Shown piece by piece: positions 16,302-24,472 of a stretch of 43,718 nt of DNA (positions within the stretch are counted from its first letter, which is position 1; every line of letters begins with the position of its first letter). Location of the stretch: assembly GCA_004017275.1 (NCBI GenBank), contig SAKE01000033.1, forward strand, positions 1 through 43,718, written 5' to 3'. Position numbers and translations under genes: made by a program. Origin of the DNA: Mesorhizobium sp. (GTDB lineage Bacteria; Pseudomonadota; Alphaproteobacteria; Rhizobiales; Rhizobiaceae). The notes below the pieces were generated by a model. That model was not told the DNA's origin. It did not search any database and saw nothing but the letters and a program-made list of their open reading frames with translations.

Positions 16302-18122
16302 TCAATTCGGCTTGCGCCACCAGGTCGGCAGTTGATACCCAAATATGGGCGTCTTTTGCGGATGTTCCAGGTAGTTCCAATAGGCAATCCATTGCTGCGT
16401 GTTGTGCTGCATCGGCACCATGTAGTTACCGGAGATCAGCAGCCGATCGAGAACGCGGACGGCGGCGACATAATCCTCCTTGGAGCGGGCGCGCAGCATC
16501 GCCTCGATTGCCGCGTCCACCGCCGGATCGGCGACGCCGGCGAGGTTGAACGAGCCTTCCGTCCTGGCCGCGGCCGAACTCCAGCGCCCGGTCTGCTCGA
16601 TGCCGGGCGACAGCGAATTGTTAAAGCCGCTCGATCCGACCAGAACCTCGAAATCGAAGCGCTGCTTGCGCGACTGGATCTGATCGCCGTCGAGACTGCG
16701 AATGGTGAGGTCGATGCCGATCTTCTCCAGCGTGCGCTGGTAGATGCCGGCAAGGCGCTCCTCGTCCTGCGAGGCGGTCAGGATCTCAAAGCCGAAAGGT
16801 TTGCCGTCGGGATCGAGCATCGTCCCGTCCTGCACGCGGTAACCGGCGCTTTTCAAGAGATCGAAGGCTGCCTTCAACACCCGGCGATCCTGGCCTGACC
16901 CGTCGGTCACCGGTGGCCGATACGTACCGTCCATGACATCGGCCGGCACACGGCCAGGGTAGGGCGTCAAAAGTGCTTTCTCCTTGTCATCGGCCGGATG
17001 GCCGATCGCGGAAAGCTCGGAGTTCTGCCAGTAACTCATCGTGCGCGTGTATTTGCCGCCGAACAGGTTCTTGTTGGCCCATTCGAAGTCGTAGAGCATG
17101 CCGAGCGCGCGCCGCACGACCGGGTTGGCGAATTTCTGCAGCCGCGTGTTGAACAGGAAACCGGTCACAACGGGCGGAATGCCGGTGTCGAAGGTTTCGG
17201 CCACCACGTCGCCCTTGTGGAAGGCCGGAAAATCGAGATCGCGCTCGCGCTTCACCGGATCGCTGTCGTCGTCGATGGCGCAAAGGCCTTTCTTGAACGC
17301 TTCGAGCTTGGCGTTGGCGTTGAGGAAATATTCGATGGTGATCTGGTCGTAATTGTCGAAACCGCGCTTGGCGGGAACATCCTTGCCCCAATAATCCGGG
17401 TTGCGCTTGAAGACGATGCGCTGGCCGGGCTGTACCTGCGCGATCGTATAAGGACCGCTGCCGATCACCGGCTTAAGCGTCGTCCTGTCAAAAGTCTGCT
17501 TGTCGAAGGCGTGCTTCGGAATGATCGGGGTCATCGCGATGATCAGCGGAAATTCGCGGTCGGCCTTTTCGTTGAAGGTGAACCGCACGCTGCGGTCGCC
17601 GGTCTTTTCGAGCTTGGCGACCCTGGCCATGCGGTCGCTGTAGGGCGGCCGGCCTTTCTCGGTGTAGATGTCATAGCTGAACAGCACGTCATCGGGCGTT
17701 ACCGGTTGGCCGTCCGACCATTTGGCCTTCGGATTGAGATGGAATTCGATGCTCTTGCGCTCCGGATCCATGTCGGCGCTGTCGGCCAGCAGCCCGTAGA
17801 GCGTGAAAGCCTCGTCGGCATTGCGCTGCATCAGCGGCTCGAAGATCAGATTGCCGAAAATCGTGTCCATCATGCCGCGCGCCGTGGTGCGCAGGCTCTT
17901 GAGGATGAAAGGGTTGAGGTTGTCGAAGCTGCCAACGACGCAATAGGTGATCGAGCCACCCTTCGGCGCATCGGGATTGACGTAGTTGAAATGCGTATAG
18001 TCGGGCGGCAACGCCGGCTCGCCCTGCATGGCGATAGCGTGCTTCGGCTCAGACGCGGCCGGCTGATGCGAAACGGCGAGAAACGATATCGCGGTGATCA
18101 GCCAAACAAGAACGCGGCCCAT
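16302..18122 (-). CDS. YejA-like extracellular peptide-binding protein (SBP family 5)
   Basis: A 606-residue periplasmic solute-binding protein. The signal peptide covers about 1-24 (ending PAASEP). The SBP_bac_5 domain carries WSDGQPVTPDDVLFSYDI, the family hallmark, and IGSGPYTIAQVQPGQRIVFKRNPDYWGKD. Length and the start HAIAMQGEPALPPDYTHFNYVNPDAPKGG match YejA-type proteins, which deliver peptides (microcin C in E. coli) to YejBEF. No permease or ATPase gene is adjacent: the protein is an orphan here and must use a transporter elsewhere. It heads a likely two-gene unit with the FrnE-like gene. Confidence 0.85.
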   Translation of the reverse strand: MGRVLVWLITAISFLAVSHQPAASEPKHAIAMQGEPALPPDYTHFNYVNPDAPKGGSITYCVVGSFDNLNPFILKSLRTTARGMMDTIFGNLIFEPLMQRNADEAFTLYGLLADSADMDPERKSIEFHLNPKAKWSDGQPVTPDDVLFSYDIYTEKGRPPYSDRMARVAKLEKTGDRSVRFTFNEKADREFPLIIAMTPIIPKHAFDKQTFDRTTLKPVIGSGPYTIAQVQPGQRIVFKRNPDYWGKDVPAKRGFDNYDQITIEYFLNANAKLEAFKKGLCAIDDDSDPVKRERDLDFPAFHKGDVVAETFDTGIPPVVTGFLFNTRLQKFANPVVRRALGMLYDFEWANKNLFGGKYTRTMSYWQNSELSAIGHPADDKEKALLTPYPGRVPADVMDGTYRPPVTDGSGQDRRVLKAAFDLLKSAGYRVQDGTMLDPDGKPFGFEILTASQDEERLAGIYQRTLEKIGIDLTIRSLDGDQIQSRKQRFDFEVLVGSSGFNNSLSPGIEQTGRWSSAAARTEGSFNLAGVADPAVDAAIEAMLRARSKEDYVAAVRVLDRLLISGNYMVPMQHNTQQWIAYWNYLEHPQKTPIFGYQLPTWWRKPN

Positions 18123-18355
18123 GACCGTCTCCTAAAAAAGGTCGGCTTGATGATTCGGTGCGCACCCTAGCATGAGGCAGCCGCACGCCGGCCAACCACA
18201 CGTTCAACAATTGCAAGTAGCGGGCTGGATTCGACACCGCTTGCAGTGTAACACGCCCTCCGAAGTCATTCTGTTGCCTCATTTCGGCAACAGGTAGCTG
18301 GACCACACGGCACGAAGAAGCCGGTCCCGGGATCATTTGAGAGGAAGTGCACGAC

Positions 18356-18985
18356 ATGACGAGCCTGAACAGCAACGCGTATCGCCTGTCGGTCATGGCC
18401 GCTGGCGTGGCCGGCTTTCTCGGCGCAGGACTTCCCGCCGCTTCCGCACAGCAGCAACAGCAGATTCCGCAAGGCTGGTTCAAGGCCTGCACCAAGCAGG
18501 AAGACGTCGACATCTGCAACGTTCAGAACATCACCACCGCCGGCAACGGCCAGCTGGTCACCGGCGTCAGCCTGATCGAGCTGAAGGGCAAGGTGAACCG
18601 CAAGGTGTTCCAGGTGACGGTCCCGACCGGTCGTCTGGTGCCTCCCGGCATCGGCCTGCAAATCGACGCCGGTAAGGCGCAGAAGCTCGACTATGTGATC
18701 TGCTTCCCGGATCGTTGCGTGGCGGAAGTGCCGCTGACCGATCAGCTCGTCGCCGCGTTCAAGAAGGGCCAGGCGATCACGCTGACCTCGGTGAATTTCC
18801 AGAACCAGCCCAATCCGATCAAGATCGCCCTGCAGGGCTTCAGCGGCGCCTATGACGGCCCGGCGCTGCAGCAGTCGGACATCGAGGACCGGCAGAAGAA
18901 GCTTCAGGACTTCGTCGCCAAGAACAACCAGGATTTCGCCAAGAAGCTCAAGGAAGAGCAGGACAAGGCGAAGACCGCCAACTGA
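18356..18985 (+). CDS. Invasion-associated locus B (IalB) family protein
   Basis: A 209-residue periplasmic protein. The signal peptide covers about 1-28 and is followed by a Gln-rich QQQQQIPQGWFKAC. The IalB domain has Cys pairs (ACTKQEDVDIC and VICFPDRC) and VNRKVFQVTVPTGRLVPPGIGLQIDAGK. The C-terminal 40 residues are a charged helix (DRQKKLQDFVAKNNQDFAKKLKEEQDK). IalB was named in Bartonella; relatives are general in Rhizobiales and of unknown biochemical role. The ATG at 18356 follows GAGGAAG with good spacing; a GTG at 18347 overlaps that site. A strong terminator follows the stop. Confidence 0.88.
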   Translation: MTSLNSNAYRLSVMAAGVAGFLGAGLPAASAQQQQQIPQGWFKACTKQEDVDICNVQNITTAGNGQLVTGVSLIELKGKVNRKVFQVTVPTGRLVPPGIGLQIDAGKAQKLDYVICFPDRCVAEVPLTDQLVAAFKKGQAITLTSVNFQNQPNPIKIALQGFSGAYDGPALQQSDIEDRQKKLQDFVAKNNQDFAKKLKEEQDKAKTAN

Positions 18986-19010
18986 TCGGCCGATTTTTAT
19001 CGGACCAATG

Positions 19011-19038
19011 AAAAAAGCGGGGCATGCCCCGCTTTTTT
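19011..19038. terminator. Bidirectional terminator between ialB and hspQ
   Basis: A perfect 28-bp palindrome: six A, GCGGGGCATGCCCCGC, six T. It gives a T-tract after the stem on both strands and serves the convergent genes on each side. Confidence 0.9.
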
Positions 19039-19057
19039 GTGTCGGTCTTTCAGTAGG

Positions 19058-19384
19058 TTAATGCCTTGACTGTCGTTTCGGCTGGTAGCCGCCGTCAGGC
19101 TTCTTGTCGAACATCTCCTTTATCTGCGGATGCCGGACCGGTTCCCCGGACTGATCCTCCAGCAAATTCTGCTCGGAGACGTAGGCGATGTATTCGGTTT
19201 CCGAATTCTCGGCGAGCAGATGGTAGAACGGCTGATCCTTGCGTGGCCGCACGTCGGCGGGGATGGCTTCGTACCATTCGTCGCTGTTGGCGAATTGCGG
19301 ATCGACGTCGAAAATGATGCCCCTGAATGGAAACAGCCGGTGGCGAACCACCTGTCCGATTGCGAATTTGGCTGTTTTCATCAT
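19058..19384 (-). CDS. hspQ: HspQ / hemimethylated-DNA-binding (YccV-like) protein
   Basis: A 108-residue protein starting MMKTAKFAIGQVVRHRLFPFRGIIFDVDPQF, the compact YccV-like barrel. DEWYEAIPADVRPRKDQPFYHLLAENSETEYIAYVSEQNL follows and is typical of HspQ. In enterobacteria HspQ is a heat-shock protein that modulates Lon; other members bind hemimethylated DNA. The last 20 residues are basic. The start is one of two adjacent ATGs (19384 or 19381) after GGTGAG; a longer start at 19432 adds an Arg-rich stretch without support. It converges with ialB. Confidence 0.85.
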   Translation of the reverse strand: MMKTAKFAIGQVVRHRLFPFRGIIFDVDPQFANSDEWYEAIPADVRPRKDQPFYHLLAENSETEYIAYVSEQNLLEDQSGEPVRHPQIKEMFDKKPDGGYQPKRQSRH

Positions 19385-19555
19385 ACTCACCACTGAATTC
19401 CTTGGCTTTATTTGGCGCAGACCGCGCATCAATTCAATCCCGAAGCGTTTGAGCGCGCCTCGAAGCTACGCAGGACGCAGCGCAAAAGTTTGCCGCATGC
19501 AACGGATGTCTACGCGCCGGCGACGCAAATTGTCGGACGGTCCGGAAGATCGCGA

Positions 19556-20836
19556 TCAGCGCGCCGGCCTTCTCAGACCGCCGGCCAGCGCCGCGAAGCC
19601 GCTGCCGGGACGAAGCCCTTCGCGCATGAAAAAAGCGCGAAGCGGCGCGAAGCCGCCGAGCACGCCGAGCCCGGCAACGCGGGCCATCTGGGCCGGCAGC
19701 ATGTCGGAAAGCAGCGACATGTTGAGCAGGTTGACCGCGCTGCTGCGCGCCAGAATGTCGGGGCGGCGCTTGAAGTCGTAGGCCGCCAGGGCCTTGGCGG
19801 CGCCCGGATCGCTACGATTTTCACAAGCGATTCCAATCAGGTCGTCGACATCCCTGATGCCGAGATTGAGGCCTTGTGCGCCGATCGGCGGAAACACATG
19901 GGCGGCTTCCCCGACCAGCGCGATCCGGTCTCGCGCAAAACGAAGCGGCGTCACCGCTGAAAGTGGATAGATCTGCCGGCCTGGCTCGACCGTCACCCGG
20001 CCCAGCATCGACTGCATCTGCTGTTCGACCCGCATCGACAGCGTTGCGTCGTCCAATGCGGCGAGTTCAGTCGCGGTCTCGGGCTTCACCACCCAGACCA
20101 GGCTCGAGCGATTGCCGGGTAGGGGAACCTGCGTGAACGGACCGGTCTCGGTGTGGAATTCCGTCGAGGTGAAGGCGTGGTCTCCGCTGTGGCCGAAATT
20201 GAGGACAAGAGCTGCCTGCGGGTAGGAGCGGGCCGAGGTCGAGATGCCAGCCGCCTGGCGCGCCGGCGATAGCCGCCCGTCGGCGGCGACCGCCAGCGAT
20301 GCGTCCACCGTGCTGCCGTCGACCAGGACGGCACGGGCGTGCCCGGCTCCGAGATGCCAGCTTGCCACCATCGTCCGGCGCCATTCGATGCCGGCATGCG
20401 CGGCAACGGCACCGGCGAGTGCCGGACTGAGGACGCTGTTGGGTAGGTTCAGCCCGAACTGGTCCTCGTCGATCTCGCTGGCGCGGAAGGTGACGACCGG
20501 GCTGCGGATCAGCCGGCTGGTGGCGTCGACGATGCGCATCACTTTCAGAGGCGCCGCCTTGGGCTTGATGGCATCGAGCACGCCCAATCGCTCGAGCACT
20601 TTCAAGGCAGGGTTCATCAGCGCCGTCGTGCGGCCATCGGGGGCCGTGACCTCCGGCCCGACCAGCGTCACCGGGAAACCTTCAGCGGCAAAACCGAGCG
20701 CCGCGATCAGCCCGGCCGGCCCCGTGCCAGCAACCAGTATCCGCGCGGTTTGCTCATGCTCCAAGATCGGCTTCCGGCTTACAATACGAGGCGGTCCACC
20801 CGACCTGCCGTTCGATGAGCATATAGGGCAGTTCAT
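19556..20836 (-). CDS. UbiH/UbiF-family FAD-dependent monooxygenase
   Basis: An FAD monooxygenase of the ubiquinone hydroxylase family. The N-terminal Rossmann motif is ILVAGTGPAGLIAALGFAAEG. Segment FGLNLPNSVLSPALAGAV and the second FAD motif VGEAAHVFPPIGAQGLNLGIRDVDDL are both typical. The family hydroxylates the aromatic ring in ubiquinone synthesis; which carbon is modified cannot be told. The start is uncertain: the ATG at 20836 adds a Cys-containing stretch with no family match, while a TTG at 20764 with GGAAG upstream begins just before the Rossmann strand (LEHEQTARILVAG). With the ATG start it would overlap the divergent DUF2182 gene if that one starts at 20835. Confidence 0.85.
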   Translation of the reverse strand: MNCPICSSNGRSGGPPRIVSRKPILEHEQTARILVAGTGPAGLIAALGFAAEGFPVTLVGPEVTAPDGRTTALMNPALKVLERLGVLDAIKPKAAPLKVMRIVDATSRLIRSPVVTFRASEIDEDQFGLNLPNSVLSPALAGAVAAHAGIEWRRTMVASWHLGAGHARAVLVDGSTVDASLAVAADGRLSPARQAAGISTSARSYPQAALVLNFGHSGDHAFTSTEFHTETGPFTQVPLPGNRSSLVWVVKPETATELAALDDATLSMRVEQQMQSMLGRVTVEPGRQIYPLSAVTPLRFARDRIALVGEAAHVFPPIGAQGLNLGIRDVDDLIGIACENRSDPGAAKALAAYDFKRRPDILARSSAVNLLNMSLLSDMLPAQMARVAGLGVLGGFAPLRAFFMREGLRPGSGFAALAGGLRRPAR

Positions 20837-20876
20837 GCCGCTTGATCAACGCGGCGATTCGGCCCATTCGGATGAC

Positions 20877-21773
20877 ATGACCAGCCAGCAGGACGACTTC
20901 AGCCATCTCGATCGGGCCGGCCGCGCCGTGGCCACCATCGCGCGAAATCCTCGCGTTGCGGTAAACGTCGTTGTCGGCGCCTGTATCCTGCTTGCCTGGC
21001 TGTCCCTTGCCGCGATGGCAATCCGCAGCGCCGAAGGGCGGATTGCAGGCGTCAGCGCCCCTGGCGATGCGATCCTGCGCAACCTGCCGCAACTGCCGCT
21101 GCCCGATTTCCTGGAACGGTTCTTTGCGCTGTGCCTCTCGCCGGTGCCGCTGGACGCAAGCCTCGGCCTACAGGCCGGTGCGCTCGTTTTGATGTGGTTC
21201 CTGATGGCAATCGCGACGATGCTGCCTTCCGCCGCGCCGATGATCCGCACCTACTGCGAAATCGCCGACACGGCACGCATCAAGGACCAGCCGGTCGTCC
21301 ACCCGCTGGTGCTGGTCGCTGGTTACCTCGGTGTCTGGCTCGCCGCCTCCGTGATGTTCGCGGCGATGACGCTGGCCGCCCATGCGTTCGCCTCATCAGG
21401 CGGGATGCTCGACCCGGTCGTCGGCATTGCCGGTGCGCTAACGCTCCTGATTGCCGGCCTCTATCAGTTCAGCGGCCTGAAGGAAGCCTGCCTGAAGAAA
21501 TGCAGGAACCCGTTCTCGATCCTGTTTTCGAACTGGAGCGCCAAGTCCGTTCAGATCTTCCGGCTTGGCGTCGCGCAAGGCCTTTGGTGCCTCGGCTGCT
21601 GCTGGGCGTTGATGCTGGTAATGTTCGCCGTTGGCATCATGAACGTCTTCTGGATGGCATTGATCGGGCTGTTCACCCTGATCGAAAAACAAACGGCCAG
21701 CAGGGTTCCAACCCGGCTGGCGGGTGCGATACTGCTTGTCTGGGCAGCCGCGCTGCTAGTAGTCTCGCTATAG
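20877..21773 (+). CDS. DUF2182 membrane protein
   Basis: A 298-residue integral membrane protein with about seven hydrophobic segments (for example VAVNVVVGACILLAWLSLAA and AGAILLVWAAALLVVSL). Conserved features of DUF2182 are the MWFLMAIATMLPSAAPM segment and the Cys-rich YQFSGLKEACLKKCRNP, a possible metal site, followed by GVAQGLWCLGCCWALM. The start could also be ATG 20835. The gene is immediately followed by DUF1326 (14 bp), and the two families are often paired in proteobacteria. Their joint function is not established; metal handling is an inference from the Cys residues. Confidence 0.82.
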   Translation: MTSQQDDFSHLDRAGRAVATIARNPRVAVNVVVGACILLAWLSLAAMAIRSAEGRIAGVSAPGDAILRNLPQLPLPDFLERFFALCLSPVPLDASLGLQAGALVLMWFLMAIATMLPSAAPMIRTYCEIADTARIKDQPVVHPLVLVAGYLGVWLAASVMFAAMTLAAHAFASSGGMLDPVVGIAGALTLLIAGLYQFSGLKEACLKKCRNPFSILFSNWSAKSVQIFRLGVAQGLWCLGCCWALMLVMFAVGIMNVFWMALIGLFTLIEKQTASRVPTRLAGAILLVWAAALLVVSL

Positions 21774-21787
21774 TGGGGGAAATTTCG

Positions 21788-22402
21788 ATGGCAGATCAAG
21801 GCTGGGCAATGAAGGGAGAGCTCGTACTTTCCTGCAATTGCACGGTTTTTTGCCCTTGCGTACTGTCGCTCGGCAATCATCCGCCGACCGAAGGCTATTG
21901 CCAGACCTGGGCCGGGTTTCGCATCGATGCCGGCCATTTCGGCGACGTCGAGCTCTCCGGTCTCAATCTCGGGCTGATCATGGAAATCCCTGGTTACATG
22001 AGCCGCGGCAACTGGACCGCCGGCCTGTTCATCGATAGCCGCGCCTCGGTCTACGCGGTCAAGGCGCTGACCAAGATCTTCACCGGCAAGGCAGGCGGAA
22101 CCACATCACTGCTCTCCATCCTGGTCGGCAAATTCCTCGGCGTCGAACAAGTGCCGGTCACCTATGAGACGCGTGACAAGACACGCATCTTCCAGATACC
22201 GAAGATCATCGACGGGGCAGTGACGCCCATCCAAGGCAAGGACCGCGACAAGGATACGGTGATCAGCAATTCGGAATACTGGATTGCGCCCGAAATCATC
22301 GTGGCCAGGTCCGACAAGAGCAAGATGCGGGCTTTCGGCCGCAACTGGAATTTCGCCGGCCGTTCGGCCGAAATCTGCAAGCTGGATTGGCGGGGCCCGT
22401 GA
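21788..22402 (+). CDS. DUF1326 protein
   Basis: A 204-residue soluble protein. The N-terminal mark is GELVLSCNCTVFCPCVLSLG, a Cys-rich C-N-C-x4-C-P-C motif that could bind a metal or undergo redox change. GYCQTWAGFRIDAGHFGDVELSGL follows, as expected of DUF1326. A good ribosome-binding site (TGGGGGA) precedes the ATG. It is the second gene of the DUF2182-DUF1326-pcs unit and its TGA overlaps the GTG start of pcs. Confidence 0.85.
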   Translation: MADQGWAMKGELVLSCNCTVFCPCVLSLGNHPPTEGYCQTWAGFRIDAGHFGDVELSGLNLGLIMEIPGYMSRGNWTAGLFIDSRASVYAVKALTKIFTGKAGGTTSLLSILVGKFLGVEQVPVTYETRDKTRIFQIPKIIDGAVTPIQGKDRDKDTVISNSEYWIAPEIIVARSDKSKMRAFGRNWNFAGRSAEICKLDWRGP

Positions 22403-23217
22403 GCAAGAACACAACGGCCCGAAAAGCCGCCAAAAAGATCGCGGACCGGATTCCCAGGCCGAAGAAGAAGGTCACTTGGCCGCAGGCGCGCGCGTTTTCG
22501 GTCCATCTGTTGACCGCCTCGGGCTCGTTCCTGGCCTTCCTGTCGCTGGTGGCGGCAAGCGAAGAGCGCTGGACGGCGATGTTCTGGTGGCTCGGGCTGG
22601 CATTGTTCGTCGACGGCATCGACGGGCCGATCGCGCGCAAGCTCGAGGTCAAGGAAATCCTGCCGACCTGGTCGGGCGAAATGCTCGACAACATCATCGA
22701 CTATGTGACCTACGTCCTGATTCCCGCCTTCGCGCTCTACCAGCGCGGCTTCATGGGCGAGGGCCTGTCATTCCTGTCGGCGGCGATCATCGTCGTCTCC
22801 AGCGCCATCTACTATGCCGACACCGGCATGAAGACGAAGGAGAATTTCTTCAAGGGATTTCCAGTGGTCTGGAACATGGTGGTGTTCACACTGTTCGTCA
22901 TAGAGCCCGGACAATGGGTTTCGTTCGCGGTGGTGGTGGTGGCCGGCATTCTGACCTTCGTGCCGATCAACTTCATCCATCCGGTGCGGGTGGTGCGGTT
23001 ACGGCGCATCAATCTCGCGATGACCCTTTTATGGTGTGCTTTCGGCGCGCTTGCCCTGGCGCAGGCGGCACTCGCCGCCTTCTACGATCAGATCGGCGTG
23101 CTGGGCGAACAGGTCGGCACCTTCACCAAGATCGGCATCACCATCACCGGGCTTTACCTTGCCTGCATCGGTGGCATCATGCAGTTCTTTCCAAATCTCG
23201 GTGCCAAAAAGGCCTGA
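22399..23217 (+). CDS. pcs: Phosphatidylcholine synthase
   Basis: A 272-residue membrane enzyme that condenses CDP-diacylglycerol with choline to phosphatidylcholine, a route typical of rhizobia, brucellae and agrobacteria. The CDP-alcohol transferase motif is present as DGIDGPIARKLEVKEILPTW then SGEMLDNIID, giving the DG-x2-AR, G and D residues. About eight hydrophobic helices follow (for example WVSFAVVVVAGILTFVPINF). The basic N-terminus (KKIADRIPRPKKKV) is cytoplasmic. The start is GTG at 22399, overlapping the upstream stop as GTGA; a TTG at 22387 is less likely. The coupling to DUF1326 is notable because no functional link is known. Confidence 0.92.
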   Translation: MSKNTTARKAAKKIADRIPRPKKKVTWPQARAFSVHLLTASGSFLAFLSLVAASEERWTAMFWWLGLALFVDGIDGPIARKLEVKEILPTWSGEMLDNIIDYVTYVLIPAFALYQRGFMGEGLSFLSAAIIVVSSAIYYADTGMKTKENFFKGFPVVWNMVVFTLFVIEPGQWVSFAVVVVAGILTFVPINFIHPVRVVRLRRINLAMTLLWCAFGALALAQAALAAFYDQIGVLGEQVGTFTKIGITITGLYLACIGGIMQFFPNLGAKKA

Positions 23218-23249
23218 TCAGCCAGCCACTCCCAAAGAAAGCCTTGCCC

Positions 23250-24227
23250 ATGTCCAAAGCGATCCGCATTCACGCCAATGGCGGCCCGGAAGTCCTGACC
23301 TATGAGGACGCTGATCCCGGCCAGCCGGGATCGGGGCAGATCCTGATCCGGCACACGGCGATCGGCCTCAATTTCATCGACGTCTATCACCGCTCAGGCC
23401 TCTATCCGCCGCCCGGCGGGTTCCCGCTTGTCCCTGGTAGCGAAGCCGCCGGCGTGGTGCTGGAGACCGGCCAAGGCGTCGACTGGCTGAAGGCGGGCGA
23501 TCGCATCGCCTATGCCGTGACGACCGGGGCCTATGCGCAAGAACGCGTCATCGATGCCAGCCGCGTCGTCAAGGTTCCGGATGGCATCAGCGACGAACAG
23601 GCTGCCGCCATGATGCTGAAGGGCATGACCGCAGAATATCTGCTGCGCCGGACGTTCAAGGTGAAGGCAGGCGACACGATCCTGTTCCATGCCGCGGCAG
23701 GCGGCGTCGGGCTGATCCTTGGCCAATGGGCAAAACACCTCGGCGCCACCGTCATCGGCACCGCCAGCTCGTCCGACAAGATCGAGCTCGCCAAGGCGCA
23801 CGGCTTCGACCATGTCATCAACTACAAGGAACAGGATTTCGTCGCCGGGGTCGCTGCCATCACCGGCGGCAGGAAGTGCGATGTCGTCTACGATTCGGTC
23901 GGCAACGACACGTTTCCGGCTTCGCTCGACTGCCTGAGGCCGCTGGGCATGTTCGTCAGCTTCGGCCAGTCTTCGGGACCGATTCCCCCGTTCTCGATGT
24001 CGTTGCTGGCCCAGAAGGGCTCGTTGTTCGCGACCAGGCCGACGCTGTTCGTCTACAATGCGAAACGCGAGGACCTCGAATCCTCCGCCGCTGCCCTGTT
24101 CGAAGTCGTGCTCAGTGGAGCGGTCGAGATCAAGATCAACCAGCGCTACGCGCTTGAGGACGCCGGCAAGGCGCATTCCGATCTCGAGGGGCGCAGGACG
24201 ACAGGGACGACCATTCTCATTCCTTAG
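23250..24227 (+). CDS. NADPH:quinone oxidoreductase (zeta-crystallin-like MDR family)
   Basis: A 325-residue medium-chain reductase without the catalytic zinc. The N-terminal domain has HTAIGLNFIDVYHRSGLYPPP and VPGSEAAGVV. The NADPH-binding motif is AAAGGVGLILGQWAKHLGATVIGTASS. It ends in the family's YALEDAGKAHSDLEGRRTTGTTILIP. It reduces quinones by one electron or acts on similar enones; the substrate is unknown. It follows pcs by 32 bp on the same strand and is probably the last gene of that unit. Its stop codon lies at the very edge of the repeat at 24226-24325, so the repeat's left arm follows it directly. Confidence 0.9.
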   Translation: MSKAIRIHANGGPEVLTYEDADPGQPGSGQILIRHTAIGLNFIDVYHRSGLYPPPGGFPLVPGSEAAGVVLETGQGVDWLKAGDRIAYAVTTGAYAQERVIDASRVVKVPDGISDEQAAAMMLKGMTAEYLLRRTFKVKAGDTILFHAAAGGVGLILGQWAKHLGATVIGTASSSDKIELAKAHGFDHVINYKEQDFVAGVAAITGGRKCDVVYDSVGNDTFPASLDCLRPLGMFVSFGQSSGPIPPFSMSLLAQKGSLFATRPTLFVYNAKREDLESSAAALFEVVLSGAVEIKINQRYALEDAGKAHSDLEGRRTTGTTILIP

Positions 24228-24325
24228 GGTGTGTTGAGATTCAGGTGATGCCGGCCTGCAAATGGCGGCTTCCTGCGCTTCCGGTGCTCGCGCGACTCGG
24301 CCCGACCTGAATCTCAACGCACCCT
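24226..24325. repeat. 100-bp repeat with 21-bp terminal inverted repeats (MITE-like)
   Basis: Arms 24226-24246 (AGGGTGTGTTGAGATTCAGGT) and 24305-24325 are inverted copies with one mismatch, around a GC-rich 58-bp core. It abuts the stop codon of the quinone reductase gene. I believe such elements occur many times in Mesorhizobium genomes; that is memory and not shown here. No other copy is in this window. Confidence 0.6.
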
Positions 24326-24347
24326 TGTCCGTTCTGCCTTGCTATCC

Positions 24348-24384
24348 CTTGAATTTCCGCTGAAATTCTTGAAGCTCTTTCAAG
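24348..24384. promoter_or_regulatory. Overlapping inverted repeats upstream of the nucleoside-type ABC operon
   Basis: GAATTTC-N4-GAAATTC (24351-24368) directly adjoins CTTGAA-N5-TTCAAG (24368-24384). CTTGAA recurs 20 bp apart at 24348 and 24368, two helical turns. The site ends 88 bp before the first gene and suits a regulator of that operon. Confidence 0.4.
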
Positions 24385-24472
24385 ACGCGTGCCGCTTTCC
24401 GATGGGAGCGGGCCGCGCCTACCATGCTTGCGGGAACACAGAACATGTCTGGCTAACCAGATGGGAGGCACT

